A stretch of DNA of 64,000 nt from Thiothrix nivea DSM 5205 (GTDB lineage: Bacteria > Pseudomonadota > Gammaproteobacteria > Thiotrichales > Thiotrichaceae). This document shows, one piece after another, positions 24,011 through 33,083 of this stretch (within the stretch, counting starts at the first letter, position 1; each line of letters opens with the position of its first letter). Under the pieces are notes generated by a model, which did no database searches, had not been told where the DNA came from, and was given only the letters and a program-made list of their open reading frames with translations. Both the position numbers and the translations under genes were made by a program. Location of the stretch: the NCBI RefSeq assembly GCF_000260135.1, contig NZ_JH651384.1, positions 3,190,001-3,254,000 of the forward strand. Reading direction: 5' to 3'.

Positions 24011-25921
24011 ATGCTAGTCTTCTCCGACCTCTCCCTCCGCCGTGGCGCCAAGCCGCTGCTGGAATCCGCCTCCTTCTCCATCCACCCCGGCCAGAAAGTC
24101 GGCGTGACCGGCGCGAACGGCGTGGGCAAATCCAGCCTGTTCGCCCTGATCCGGGGTGAACTCGCGCAGGATTCCGGCAACTTCAGCAAGCCGCCCGGCT
24201 GGGTGCTGGCGCATGTGAAGCAGGAAACGCCTTCCAGCGAACAGACCGCACTCGACTATGCCCTGCACGGCGATGAAGAATACATCAGCCTGCAAGCGCA
24301 AATCGCCCAGGCCGACGGTGCACACCTTGGCGAACTGCACGCCCGTCTCGACGCCATCGACGGCTACACGGCGGAGAGCCGCGCCGCCACCCTGCTGCAC
24401 GGCCTCGGTTTCAAGCCGGAGGACATCGCCCGCCCGGTCAGCAGCTTTTCCGGCGGCTGGCGGATGCGCCTCAACCTCGCGCAGGCGCTGATGTGCCGTT
24501 CCGACCTGCTGCTGCTCGACGAACCGACCAACCACCTCGACCTCGACGCGGTGATCTGGCTGCAAGACTGGCTGAAAAGCTACCGGGGCACGCTGCTGCT
24601 GATTTCGCACGACCGCGAATTCCTCGACGCCATCTGTACCCACATCGCCCACATCGAACACGGCAGGCTCACGCTCTACACAGGCAACTATTCCACCTTT
24701 GAAATCACCCGCGCGGAAAAACTCGCCCAGCAACAAGCCGCTTTTGAAAAACAGAAGCGCGAACGCGAACACATGCAAAAGTACGTCGACCGCTTCCGCG
24801 CCCAGGCCACCAAGGCACGGCAGGCACAAAGCCGCCTCAAGGCGCTGGAACGCATGGAAGTGATTTCCGCCGCGCACGTCGACTCGCAATTTCATTTCAG
24901 CTTCCGCGACCCCGAAAAACTGCCCGAACGCTTGCTCAACATGCAGGGTGTGGCGATTGGCTACGGTGACAAAACCATCATCACCGGGGTGAAACTGCAA
25001 ATCCTCGCCGGTGAACGCATCGGCCTGATCGGCCCCAACGGTGCGGGTAAATCCACCCTGATCAAGTTCCTCGCCGCCGAACTGCCTGCACAGGCGGGCG
25101 AATGCTGGCAGGCGCAAGACCTCAAAATCGGCTACTTCGCCCAACACCAACTGGAACAACTCAATCCCGACCAAACCCCGCTGCAACACATCCGCGAACT
25201 CGACAAACAGGCGCGCGAACAGGACTTGCGCAACTTCCTCGGCGGCTTCGGCTTCCAGGGCGTGCGGGTGGATGAGGCAGTCGCCCCATTTTCCGGCGGC
25301 GAAAAAGCCCGCCTCGCCCTCGCGCTGCTGATTTACCAGCGCCCCAATCTGCTGCTGCTCGACGAACCCACCAACCACCTTGATTTGGAAATGCGCCTTG
25401 CCCTCAGCATAGCCTTACAGGAATTCGTGGGTGCAATGGTCATCGTCTCGCACGACCGCCACATGCTCAAAACCGTCACCGACAAGCTGCTGTTGGTGGA
25501 TGCAGGCAAAGCCACGGAATTCGAAGGCGACCTCGACGATTACACCATCTGGCTACAAACCCGTTTCCGCCGCGAAGAGGATGAATCCCGTAGGGGCGAA
25601 CCCCCGTGTTCGCCCAATCCCCCCGCGGCCCACACCTCCGCTGGACGCAAAGACCAACGCCGCGAATCCGCCGAAAAGCGCAAACAACTCCAGCCCCTCA
25701 AACGCAAGGTCGACAAGCTCGAAGCCGAAATGGACAAACTCAACCAACAAAAGCACCTGCTGGAAGAACTGCTCGGCGACCCGGAACTCTACACCGAAGG
25801 CCACAAGACCAAACTGAAACAAATCCTTCAGGACAAGGCTACGCTTGATGCCCGTCTGGAAACCGTCGAAATGGAATGGATGGAAGCCAGCGAGGAATAT
25901 GATGCTGCGATGAAGATGTAG
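24011..25921 (+). CDS. ABC-F family ATPase (YheS-like)
   Basis: 636 residues, with two ABC domains and no membrane segments. Walker A GANGVGKSS and GPNGAGKST, signatures FSGGW and FSGGE, Walker B LLLDEPTNHLDLD twice, and the ABC-F linker between (EKLAQQQAAFEKQKREREHMQKYVDRFRAQATKA). The C-terminal coiled coil (DKLEAEMDKLNQQK) fits the YheS/Uup branch. ABC-F proteins act on the ribosome to relieve stalled elongation. A GTAGGGGCGAACCCCCGTG palindrome encodes part of the linker before the coiled coil. The stop codon lies inside the following inverted repeat. Confidence 0.88.
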   Translation: MLVFSDLSLRRGAKPLLESASFSIHPGQKVGVTGANGVGKSSLFALIRGELAQDSGNFSKPPGWVLAHVKQETPSSEQTALDYALHGDEEYISLQAQIAQADGAHLGELHARLDAIDGYTAESRAATLLHGLGFKPEDIARPVSSFSGGWRMRLNLAQALMCRSDLLLLDEPTNHLDLDAVIWLQDWLKSYRGTLLLISHDREFLDAICTHIAHIEHGRLTLYTGNYSTFEITRAEKLAQQQAAFEKQKREREHMQKYVDRFRAQATKARQAQSRLKALERMEVISAAHVDSQFHFSFRDPEKLPERLLNMQGVAIGYGDKTIITGVKLQILAGERIGLIGPNGAGKSTLIKFLAAELPAQAGECWQAQDLKIGYFAQHQLEQLNPDQTPLQHIRELDKQAREQDLRNFLGGFGFQGVRVDEAVAPFSGGEKARLALALLIYQRPNLLLLDEPTNHLDLEMRLALSIALQEFVGAMVIVSHDRHMLKTVTDKLLLVDAGKATEFEGDLDDYTIWLQTRFRREEDESRRGEPPCSPNPPAAHTSAGRKDQRRESAEKRKQLQPLKRKVDKLEAEMDKLNQQKHLLEELLGDPELYTEGHKTKLKQILQDKATLDARLETVEMEWMEASEEYDAAMKM

Positions 25922-25982
25922 GGGCGTATTGCATACGCCCATTCTCGGCAGCCGTTAAGAGGGCGTATGCAATACGCCCCTA
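25919..25982. terminator. 22-bp inverted repeat between convergent genes
   Basis: Arms 25919-25940 and 25961-25982 are exact inverse copies (TAGGGGCGTATTGCATACGCCC) with a 20-nt loop. It belongs to the dispersed GTAGGGGCG family also seen at 21048-21070 and 25590-25613. Its two ends supply the TAG stops of both convergent genes. It could end transcription from both sides, though it lacks a T-run. Confidence 0.7.
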
Positions 25983-26858
25983 CACCTGTGCCCAAAGAGT
26001 GAATTGGTGATCAGTAAGGTTCAACAATTCGCACAATGTCTGTAACCGGGGTAAATCTTTCTCCTCCCGTCGCAAATCCAGCGGAATATCCGGCACTTCG
26101 CAATCAATCCCCGTCAACTGCCGCGCCAGCCGCACCGTCGCTTGATGTTCCTCCACCAGCGCCTGCAAGCGCTTCGCCCCACGGGTTTTCATTTGCCCGA
26201 TTTCAGGAATCCGTGATAGCAAAATCTCGGTATCCTTGAATTTCTGCAACAGCCGCGCCGCAGTTGCCATGCCAATTCCTGGAATGCCGGGAATGTTATC
26301 CGCCACATCGCCAGCCAACGCCAATTGACAGGGAATCTGCTGCGGCCACACGCCGAATTCCTTTTTTACCCCGCCAGATGTTAATGGCTTGCGCTTGCCG
26401 TAATCCCACCAGATGTCATGTTCACCGACTAATTGCGCCAGATCCTTGTCGCCACTGATGATCATGCAGGCGTGGCCGTTTGCCTGATGTTGCTTTGCCC
26501 ATGTGCCGATAATGTCGTCAGCCTCAAAGTGATGGCTGGCGGCCTGCACGATCCCCAGCGCATCCAGAAAATCACGGCACAGCTGGAACTGGTATTTTAG
26601 TTCATCCGGGGCAGGGGGGCGGTTGGCCTTGTAGGCGGGGTAAATCGCCTTGCGTTTGGAAGTATGCAGGCTGGTGTCGAAAGCAAAGCCAATCTGCTGC
26701 GGCTGTTCGGTTTGCAGCAGGTTGTAAACAAAGCGCAAAAAACCCAGCACCGCATTGACCGGGTTGCTATCCCTGTCTTGCGGAATATGGCCGCGCACGA
26801 ACCACGGGCGGAACACATAAATGCTGGCGTCGATCAGCCAAACAGGGCTTTCAGGCAC
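25980..26858 (-). CDS. 5'-3' exonuclease / flap-nuclease family (ExoIX-like)
   Basis: 292 residues with the layout of the DNA polymerase I 5'-nuclease domain: VWLIDASIYVFRPWF (first metal Asp), FAFDTSLHTSKRKAIYPAYKANR, FEADDIIGTWAKQ and ISGDKDLAQLV (acidic metal site), then the helix-hairpin-helix DVADNIPGIPGIGMATAARLL. No polymerase domain is attached. The start is GTG. Likely removes flaps or RNA primers or acts in repair. Confidence 0.85.
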   Translation of the reverse strand: MPESPVWLIDASIYVFRPWFVRGHIPQDRDSNPVNAVLGFLRFVYNLLQTEQPQQIGFAFDTSLHTSKRKAIYPAYKANRPPAPDELKYQFQLCRDFLDALGIVQAASHHFEADDIIGTWAKQHQANGHACMIISGDKDLAQLVGEHDIWWDYGKRKPLTSGGVKKEFGVWPQQIPCQLALAGDVADNIPGIPGIGMATAARLLQKFKDTEILLSRIPEIGQMKTRGAKRLQALVEEHQATVRLARQLTGIDCEVPDIPLDLRREEKDLPRLQTLCELLNLTDHQFTLWAQV

Positions 26859-26971
26859 GAGGATTTCCGGTAATAGGGTAAATTCTGGACTATAAACATT
26901 CGACTATAAAAATGCACGGGCAGACTTTTTATGAAAGAATTAACGCGAGACCATGAAATAAAGGAGTAGGT

Positions 26972-27562
26972 ATGCTGAATTTGCGCACGGTACAGTGGAT
27001 GGTTCTGGCGACTTCCGCATTATTCACAGTGACAGGATGCAATGAAAAAATTGGTGCTACAACCCCGGTAGCGGTAAAACCGATAGAAACCTTGTCTGTG
27101 GATGGTGTCGGGCCAATCAATGCGGACACGCCGTTCAACCTGCATGAAATTGGCATGGCATTCCAGGGTTTGAATGTAACGCAGCAGACCAATTACAGCG
27201 AAGGTCAGCCCTACCACGTTATTACGGTCAAAAAAGATGTCAAGGAGCTGCTGACCATCAACCCGGATGTGAAAGAAGACAAAATCTTTTCCGTTATGGT
27301 GCATGACAACTTGGTCGCCAACGGTCTTGGTCACGCCATCGGTATGAAATTCAACGAGATTTATTCATCCGGCAGTACCGAGGAATGCGCAGCCGGGGCG
27401 GAGGAGCTTTCCGGGAAAGTACTGTGTTATGCGCCCAAAACCGGCAATATCCTGTATCTGTTTGGTGGTAGCTGGAATGGGCCAGATGGCGCAGTTCCAC
27501 CCAAGGATGTGTTAGCTGGCTGGCAGCTGGATGCCATTATCTGGAAGCCGCCAGCAAAATAG
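26972..27562 (+). CDS. DUF1131 lipoprotein (YfeY-like)
   Basis: 196 residues. Signal peptide with lipobox TVTGC; AAGGAG before the ATG. The pattern matches the RpoE-regulated lipoprotein YfeY family: DGVGPINADTPFN, HAIGMKFNEIYSSG, ECAAGAEELSGKVLC, and the closing GSWNGPDGAVPPKDVLAGWQ...IIWKPP. Function of the family is unknown; envelope-stress control is known in E. coli but no sigma-E promoter was identified here. Confidence 0.75.
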   Translation: MLNLRTVQWMVLATSALFTVTGCNEKIGATTPVAVKPIETLSVDGVGPINADTPFNLHEIGMAFQGLNVTQQTNYSEGQPYHVITVKKDVKELLTINPDVKEDKIFSVMVHDNLVANGLGHAIGMKFNEIYSSGSTEECAAGAEELSGKVLCYAPKTGNILYLFGGSWNGPDGAVPPKDVLAGWQLDAIIWKPPAK

Positions 27563-27604
27563 CTGAAAGTAGAGGGGCGGTTGGACTCCGCCCCCTTACC
27601 AACC

Positions 27605-27871
27605 TCAAACGGGCTTGAAGTTGTCGATCGTGCTCGCGCCTTCGCCGAAGAAGAATTTTTCCATTTCCTCTTCCAGGAATTTGCGGTCTTTGGCGTTGAT
27701 CGGACTGAGGCGGTATTCGTTGATCAGCATGGTTTGCTGGCGCAGCCATTTCCCCCAGGCTTCCTTGGAAACATGTTCATAAATGCGTGTGCCCAGTACA
27801 CCGGGGTAGGTTGGGCGCTCCAGCCCTTCTGCTTCGCGCCCCAAGTGGACGCAGTTCACCATGCGTGTCAT
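27605..27871 (-). CDS. yggX: Fe(2+)-trafficking / oxidative damage protection protein YggX
   Basis: 88 residues: MVNCVHLGREAEGLERPTYPG, then GKWLRQQTMLINEYRLSP and FLEEEMEKFFF, all family hallmarks, with the single conserved Cys near the N-terminus. It protects Fe-S proteins such as MutY from oxidation. It follows mutY by 21 bp in the standard mutY-yggX operon. Confidence 0.95.
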   Translation of the reverse strand: MTRMVNCVHLGREAEGLERPTYPGVLGTRIYEHVSKEAWGKWLRQQTMLINEYRLSPINAKDRKFLEEEMEKFFFGEGASTIDNFKPV

Positions 27872-27892
27872 AAGATTCCTCAGGTTTCTTGC

Positions 27893-28936
27893 TTACGTAT
27901 TCTGAAAAAACTGGCGCACTGCCGCTGACAGCCCGCCGCCAAATTGTGTGCCTGCTTTATACCAGAGCCAGCCTTCGCCTTCCATTATCCGTGCTGTTTG
28001 CGTGTCGAAATCGACCTGTAACGGATGTAGGTGCAGGCGGTAGTGTGAAAAGGTGTGGGTAAGCGTCGCCAGCCGTTGGGAAATGATGCAGGTTTGTCCG
28101 TGTATTTCTAGTAACCAGTCAGCCATGACGTTTTCGTCAGCAAATTCGGGGAAACTCCACAGCCCGCCCCAGATACCGGTCGGTGGGCGTTTCTGGAGCA
28201 GGATTTCACCTGCCGGATTGCGTAGCAGCAGCGCGATGGCAGATTTTTCTGGCAAATCCTTTTTCGGGCGCTTGCCGGGGTAATCCTGTGGCGTGCCTTG
28301 CTGGAAACCTTGGCAGCCGGATTGCAGGGGGCATAGCAGGCAGGCAGGTTTGCTGCGGGTACAGAGGGTGGCTCCCATGTCCATCATTGCTTGGGTGTAG
28401 GCCGCATTGCGGGTAGTTGGCAAGTGTTGTTCGGCATATTGCCAAAGTTGTTGCAAAACGCGCGGTTCCCCCGGCCAGCCGCTGATGGCGTGGTAGCGGC
28501 TCAGTACCCGTTTGACATTGCCGTCCAGAATGGCGTGTGGCTGGTTGAGGCTGAGGGATAAAATGGCTCCGGCGGTGGAGCGGCCAATGCCGGGCAGGGC
28601 TTGCATGGCGTCAATATCAGTGGGGAATTCACCGGCATATTGCGCTTGCACGATTTGCGCGGCTTTGTGCAGGTTACGGGCGCGGCTGTAATAACCTAAC
28701 CCTTCCCAGCGCTGTAGCACATCATCCAGCGGCGCATCCGCCAGCGCTTGTACTGCGGGAAAGCGCTGCATAAAGCGCTGGAAGTAAGGGATGACGGTAG
28801 CTACCTGGGTTTGCTGCAACATGATTTCCGACACCCAGACACGGTAAGGGGTGGGGTTATGCTGCCAGGGTAAATCCTTGCGCCCGTGCTGGTCGAACCA
28901 TGCCAGCACGCGGGCAGCGAAATCGGTTTCTGCCAT
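27893..28936 (-). CDS. mutY: Adenine DNA glycosylase MutY
   Basis: 347 residues. Catalytic Glu37 in [10 protein letters not shown] and Asp138 in [13 protein letters not shown] match the E. coli positions. Helix-hairpin-helix [13 protein letters not shown]. [4Fe-4S] cluster Cys in [17 protein letters not shown]. The C-terminal NUDIX-like domain recognises 8-oxoG. Removes A mispaired with 8-oxoG. Upstream is the tRNA-Gly gene, on the other strand. Confidence 0.96.
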   Translation of the reverse strand: MAETDFAARVLAWFDQHGRKDLPWQHNPTPYRVWVSEIMLQQTQVATVIPYFQRFMQRFPAVQALADAPLDDVLQRWEGLGYYSRARNLHKAAQIVQAQYAGEFPTDIDAMQALPGIGRSTAGAILSLSLNQPHAILDGNVKRVLSRYHAISGWPGEPRVLQQLWQYAEQHLPTTRNAAYTQAMMDMGATLCTRSKPACLLCPLQSGCQGFQQGTPQDYPGKRPKKDLPEKSAIALLLRNPAGEILLQKRPPTGIWGGLWSFPEFADENVMADWLLEIHGQTCIISQRLATLTHTFSHYRLHLHPLQVDFDTQTARIMEGEGWLWYKAGTQFGGGLSAAVRQFFQNT

Positions 28937-28990
28937 TGTTATCTTGCGGTAAACCTTTTACTATTGCGGGCTGACAGCCTATCTCACTAC

Positions 28991-29064
28991 GCGGGTGTAG
29001 TTCAATGGTAGAACGGCAGCTTCCCAAGCTGCATACGAGGGTTCGATTCCCTTCACCCGCTCCA
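28991..29064 (+). tRNA. tRNA-Gly(CCC)
   Basis: Full cloverleaf: acceptor GCGGGTG/CACCCGC, D arm GTTC...GAAC, anticodon stem GCAGC/GCTGC with loop TTCCCAA (anticodon CCC at 29023-29025), T arm GAGGG-TTCGATT-CCCTT, discriminator T and encoded CCA. It serves as the integration site of the element to its right. Confidence 0.97.
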
Positions 29065-29292
29065 ACCCATAATTTCCATATTGCCACAAACGGCTAAAAT
29101 AGCGCTAAGTGACTGATAAAAAAGAGGCGCTGATTCTACGCAAGACTACCCATAAACACATGAAGCGCAAAACATACCGGGTATGAAAGCGGGTAGAATT
29201 TTGTGGGCGGTCTGTCAGGGTGCTTTCAAGCGGGTATGAAAAGCGGGTATATTGCCCTGTATCCGTTGATAGCTAAGGGAGTTCGTTTGCAA

Positions 29293-30525
29293 ATGGGCAA
29301 AACCGTCACACTGCTTTCTGATCTGGAAGCGCGTAATGCCGAAGTCAGGGAAACCACCTACCGGATAAAGGATGCGCCAGGGCTATATCTGGAAATAAAC
29401 CCGAACGGCTCCAAAATCTGGCGGCTACGCTACCGCAACCCGCAGACCAAAAAAGAAACCATGTTCACCGTCGGAACCTTCCCGGAAACGAAATGCGCAG
29501 AGGCACGCCCCGCAGCCGAAGAAGCCAAGGCGCTGGTGAGGCAGGGCATAGACCCCAACACCAAAAAGCAACGCGACCGCCTCCGTGGTAGCGGCAAAAC
29601 CTTTCAGGAGGTTGCGCTCGAATGGCACGAAAACCAGATTGGCCGATGGAAAAAGAGCAACGCTGAACAAGTGATGCGCTCGCTCGAACTGGATGTTTTC
29701 CCCCATATCGGCAAGCAACCCATCGACGATCTGGAAGCGCCCGACGTGCTGGCGATACTGCGGCGCATCGAAGGGCGCGGCACTCTGCCCCAGGCGCAAA
29801 AGGTCAGGCAGCGCATCAACGCCGTTTTCAGGTTCGCCGTGATCGTCGGCTATATCAAGGGAAACCCTCTGCCTGAAAATATGAAGGGCGCAATCAAGGC
29901 GTATAAGCAAAAGCACTTCAAGGCGCTGACGGTTGACGACCTGCCCGAATTCTTGCGCGATCTGGCAGCATACCGCTCGGAAGTGTTGCGCCGCGCCGTG
30001 GAATTTACCTTGCTGACCTTCGCCAGGACGGGATCGGTAAGAATGGCCGAATGGCAGGAAATCGACTGGGAAAACGCCTTGTGGCGCATCCCGGCGGAAC
30101 ACATGAAAATGGAAGAGCCGCACATCATCCCGCTATCAAAACAGGCATTGAAACTGCTGGAAGAACTGCGGCCTTTCACCGGGGATTCACACCTGATCTT
30201 TTACACATCCCGGCGCAACCAGCGCATCAGCGAAAACGCCATGCTGCAAGTTATCCGGCGCATAGGCTGGAGCGACAACACCACCATCCACGGGTTCCGT
30301 GCCATCGCATCCAGCACCCTGAAAGAGAACGGCTTCACCCATGAAGTCGTGGAAAAGCAACTGGCGCACCAAGGGCGCGACAAGATAGCGGGAGCCTATG
30401 ACTACATGGCCAGGTACATGGGCGAACGCAAAAACATGATGCAATGGTGGGCTGATTTCCTCGACGAACAGCAGCATGGGCGCGGCAAAGTCATCATCGG
30501 CAACTTTGCGCAGGGCAGGGCATGA
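29293..30525 (+). CDS. int: Tyrosine site-specific integrase, P4 type
   Basis: 410 residues from ATG 29293 (GGGAG upstream; earlier GTG 29203 and ATG 29236 look too long). N-terminal DUF4102-type arm domain (YRIKDAPGLYLEINPNGSKIWRLRYR), core-binding domain, then the catalytic set: Arg in FARTGSVRMAEW, HGFRAIAS (H-x-x-R), LAHQGRDKIAGAYDY with the second His, and the nucleophilic Tyr in the AYDYMARY stretch before MQWWADFLDE. It integrates the element at the adjacent tRNA-Gly gene. Confidence 0.93.
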   Translation: MGKTVTLLSDLEARNAEVRETTYRIKDAPGLYLEINPNGSKIWRLRYRNPQTKKETMFTVGTFPETKCAEARPAAEEAKALVRQGIDPNTKKQRDRLRGSGKTFQEVALEWHENQIGRWKKSNAEQVMRSLELDVFPHIGKQPIDDLEAPDVLAILRRIEGRGTLPQAQKVRQRINAVFRFAVIVGYIKGNPLPENMKGAIKAYKQKHFKALTVDDLPEFLRDLAAYRSEVLRRAVEFTLLTFARTGSVRMAEWQEIDWENALWRIPAEHMKMEEPHIIPLSKQALKLLEELRPFTGDSHLIFYTSRRNQRISENAMLQVIRRIGWSDNTTIHGFRAIASSTLKENGFTHEVVEKQLAHQGRDKIAGAYDYMARYMGERKNMMQWWADFLDEQQHGRGKVIIGNFAQGRA

Positions 30526-30595
30526 ACCTGCTACACTGACCCAATACAACACCGGGCAACCGGGAAACCTTGCCACCACTGAGCGAGTGCAACAC

Positions 30596-31129
30596 ATGAG
30601 CGACACACCCAAAAAGACACTGACCCTCACCCGCAAACCTGCCAGCACTGGCGCATCGCCATCTGCTACCGTTACACGCACCGGCAAGCGCGTCATCCGG
30701 CGCGACGATCTGCCCAACGTCCAGCGACCGGGGAAGGGCGGCAAGCCAGCAGCGGCCAAGGCCAAACCGAAGAAACCACCCCGCAAACCGCAACCCAAAA
30801 AGCAGGTAACACCGCCGTCAGAACTCAAGATGCGCGAACTGAACGACCGCCTGAACGGGTTCCGCGTCTGGCTGACCTATCAGCCCTTGGCGCTCGGCAT
30901 CGAAAAGCACATCTTCAAACTGGTGAACGATGAACACTTTCCCGGTGCATCCAAGAAAGTCGTGCAGAAACTACTGCGGATGCACACCAACCACGGCCTA
31001 TACCTGCAAGCCATCCAGCGCGGCGGCGCTCGCTACACCCTGGACGGCACGGAAGAGGGCGACATCAGCCAGCAGCACCAGCAGCACGCCGCCGAAACCC
31101 TCACTACCCGCCAATCAGCCAGGACATAG
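30596..31129 (+). CDS. ProQ/FinO-domain RNA-binding protein
   Basis: 177 residues from ATG 30596. A disordered basic Lys/Pro/Ala-rich N-terminus (residues 1-80) precedes a ProQ/FinO domain: FRVWLTYQPLALGIEKHIF, then KKVVQKLLRMHTNHGLYLQAI and GARYTLDGTEEGDIS. Family members bind structured sRNA and mRNA ends and promote or block pairing (FinO on F plasmids, ProQ on chromosomes). Being inside a mobile element with a hairpin-rich leader, it may act on the element's own RNA; that is inference. Its stop codon abuts a toxin-gene remnant in the same frame. Confidence 0.8.
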   Translation: MSDTPKKTLTLTRKPASTGASPSATVTRTGKRVIRRDDLPNVQRPGKGGKPAAAKAKPKKPPRKPQPKKQVTPPSELKMRELNDRLNGFRVWLTYQPLALGIEKHIFKLVNDEHFPGASKKVVQKLLRMHTNHGLYLQAIQRGGARYTLDGTEEGDISQQHQQHAAETLTTRQSART

Positions 31130-31348
31130 ACAGTTGGAGATTGGAAACCCGTTGGGGATGGTGTATGTGAACTGCGTGTCGATGTGGGCGCGGGCTACCG
31201 CATCTACTATGGGCGGTATGGTGAGGAGCTTGTCATTCTCTTGTGTGGTGGCGACAAAAGCAGCCAGCAAGCCGACATTAAGCAAGCAATCCAGTATTGG
31301 AAAGATTTCAAGGCGGAAAAGCATCATGGGAACAGTACCTTACAGTAG
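31130..31348 (+). pseudogene. 5'-truncated HigB/RelE-type toxin gene
   Basis: The frame after the ProQ stop codon encodes the C-terminal 72 residues of a Gp49/HigB-like toxin: VGDWKPVGDGVCELRVD, GAGYRIYYGRYGEELVILL, CGGDKSSQQADIKQAIQYW. About 40 N-terminal residues and any start are missing. Its last 23 bases overlap the start of the antitoxin gene, the normal higBA arrangement. Confidence 0.75.
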
Positions 31349-31634
31349 CGCTGATTATCTGGTAACAGATGAAGACATCATGGAATACCTGAATGCAGCA
31401 ATCGAAGATGGCGACAACAGTGTGTTGCTGCTGGCACTGCGTAATGTCGCCATTGCTAAAGGTGGTTTTGCGAAACTGGCAGAAGTTACCGGCCTGAATC
31501 GTGAAAGTTTGTATAAGGCATTGTCAGAACAGGGGAACCCGCATTACGGCACTGTGGCGGCAATTATGCGCGGTTTGGGTTTCCGGTTTGCAGTAATGCC
31601 AGACCAAGGCAATAATCACTTACAGGCAGCATGA
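31326..31634 (+). CDS. HigA-like antitoxin (orphan)
   Basis: 102 residues. TDEDIMEYLNAAIEDGD, LLLALRNVAIAKGGFAKLAEVTGLNRESLYKAL (helix-turn-helix) and GNPHYGTVAAIMRGLGFRF are typical of the phage-type addiction-module antidotes paired with Gp49-like HigB toxins. Its toxin is truncated, so it is now an orphan and could act as a repressor or protect against related toxins. Confidence 0.85.
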   Translation: MGTVPYSSADYLVTDEDIMEYLNAAIEDGDNSVLLLALRNVAIAKGGFAKLAEVTGLNRESLYKALSEQGNPHYGTVAAIMRGLGFRFAVMPDQGNNHLQAA

Positions 31635-32033
31635 AGGTGACAGGCTGAACAAGCACAAGCGGCGGGAGCCGCTACCAGACCACAACACCACCAGCCGGGA
31701 CAACCCCGGCTTTTTTGTTTACACCCATAAAAAAATGTTCACAAAAACCGGATGCAATGATTTGCACGAAAATTCACAAATCCTTGCATTTGCAAAAATG
31801 CGAAACCAAAGCAGGGCGCGGCCTTGATGCGGTTTTCGTGCATTGCATTTGTGCAAAGTATTTTTAAGCGAGTCCCCCCGCCCCGACACCGTTTAGATTG
31901 TAGCAAGGGCTGGTGTAAAACTCCTGATAAATAAGAGACTTGAAAAAATTTATAAGCATGTTTTAATGGAGGCGTGGGCAACCACACAAGCGCGTCGTGA
32001 AGACGTTTTAATCCGAATCATGGAAAAACGAAA
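31635..32033. other. Intergenic region before the capsid gene
   Basis: No gene. It holds a terminator (31693-31716), then a patch rich in TGCA motifs in which TGCACGAAAA (31763-31772) and TTTTCGTGCA (31833-31842) are exact inverse repeats, then an AT-rich stretch likely to contain the capsid-operon promoter. Confidence 0.6.
31693..31716 (+). terminator. Rho-independent terminator after higA
   Basis: AGCCGGG, loop ACAAC, CCCGGCT, then TTTTT. Confidence 0.85.
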
Positions 32034-33080
32034 ATGCAAAGCAACACTCGTCTTTGCTTCAATCGTTACCTTGCCGAAGTGGCGACAGCCAACAGACTGG
32101 ACAAGGCAACGGGAGAAGCATTCAACTACTCACCAGAAGCACAACAATCCTTTTACAAAATGGTCGGGGAAAAAGCCGACTTTCTGAAACGCATCAATCA
32201 GATTACCGTCACCGCTCAACTGGGGCAGAAAATCGGGCTTGGCGTAAGCAGACCGATTGCCAGCCGAACCAACACCGACGAATCAGAACGCCAGACCCGC
32301 TATGTGGGCGAACTGGACGGCGACACATACCACTGCCAACAAACCAACTATGACACGCACCTGAAATATAGCCTCATGGATTCATGGGCGCACCTGGACG
32401 ACTTCGGCACGATCTACGCCAGCCAGATTGCAAAACAGGTTGCGCGTGACCGTCTCATGATCGGCTGGCGTGGTGAAAATGCAGCGGCTGAAACCGACGT
32501 AACCACAAACACGCTATTGCAGGATGTGAACGAGGGATGGACTACCAAAGTCCGCAAGAAACAGCCTCACCGCTTCATGGGGTACGGGTCAGACGGGAAT
32601 CCGACCGAAGACACCTACACGGTAGGCGATGGCAGCAAATACGGAACGCTTGACGCGCTGGTGTTCGACATGACAGTGAACCTGTTGGACGCATGGCATC
32701 AGGAAGCGGATGACCTTGTTGTGATGGTCGGGCGTGAAATATGGGTAGCGCACGGGCTGGCGCTGCTGGCAAACACCAGCTTGCCGACAGAACGTAATGC
32801 ACTGCAAACGTGGTTCGCGTCAAAGACTGTAGCGGGCTTGCCTTGCATCATGCCGCCTTACCTGCCAAGCCGTGCCGTGATCGTCACCAGTTACGACAAT
32901 CTGAGCATCTACCACCAGACGGGAACCCTACGCCGTACCATCATCGACAACCCAAAGCGCGACCGGGTAGAAGAATACCTCTCTGAAAATGAGGCGTATG
33001 TCGTGGAAGACTTCGGCAAATTCGCCGGAGTCCGGCACGGTGCAATCTTGCTGCCCGATGGGGCGGGCGGCTGGGCGTAA
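32034..33080 (+). CDS. P2-family major capsid protein (GpN-like)
   Basis: 348 residues, close to P2 GpN in length. It shows the family N-terminus (YLAEVATANRLDKATGEAFNYSP), VTAQLGQKIGLGV, TNYDTHLKYSLMDSWA, ARDRLMIGWRGENAAAETD, NEGWTTKVRK, and the late RNALQTWFASKTVAGLP and EAYVVEDFGK segments. HK97-fold shell protein. In P2 the head order is Q-P-O-N-M-L; here N-M-O are consecutive and O comes last. Confidence 0.9.
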   Translation: MQSNTRLCFNRYLAEVATANRLDKATGEAFNYSPEAQQSFYKMVGEKADFLKRINQITVTAQLGQKIGLGVSRPIASRTNTDESERQTRYVGELDGDTYHCQQTNYDTHLKYSLMDSWAHLDDFGTIYASQIAKQVARDRLMIGWRGENAAAETDVTTNTLLQDVNEGWTTKVRKKQPHRFMGYGSDGNPTEDTYTVGDGSKYGTLDALVFDMTVNLLDAWHQEADDLVVMVGREIWVAHGLALLANTSLPTERNALQTWFASKTVAGLPCIMPPYLPSRAVIVTSYDNLSIYHQTGTLRRTIIDNPKRDRVEEYLSENEAYVVEDFGKFAGVRHGAILLPDGAGGWA

Positions 33081-33083
33081 GCC

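Noticed and set aside
24014-25378. Minus-strand open frame of 454 codons
   Set aside because: Antisense to the ABC-F ATPase, whose motifs are unambiguous.
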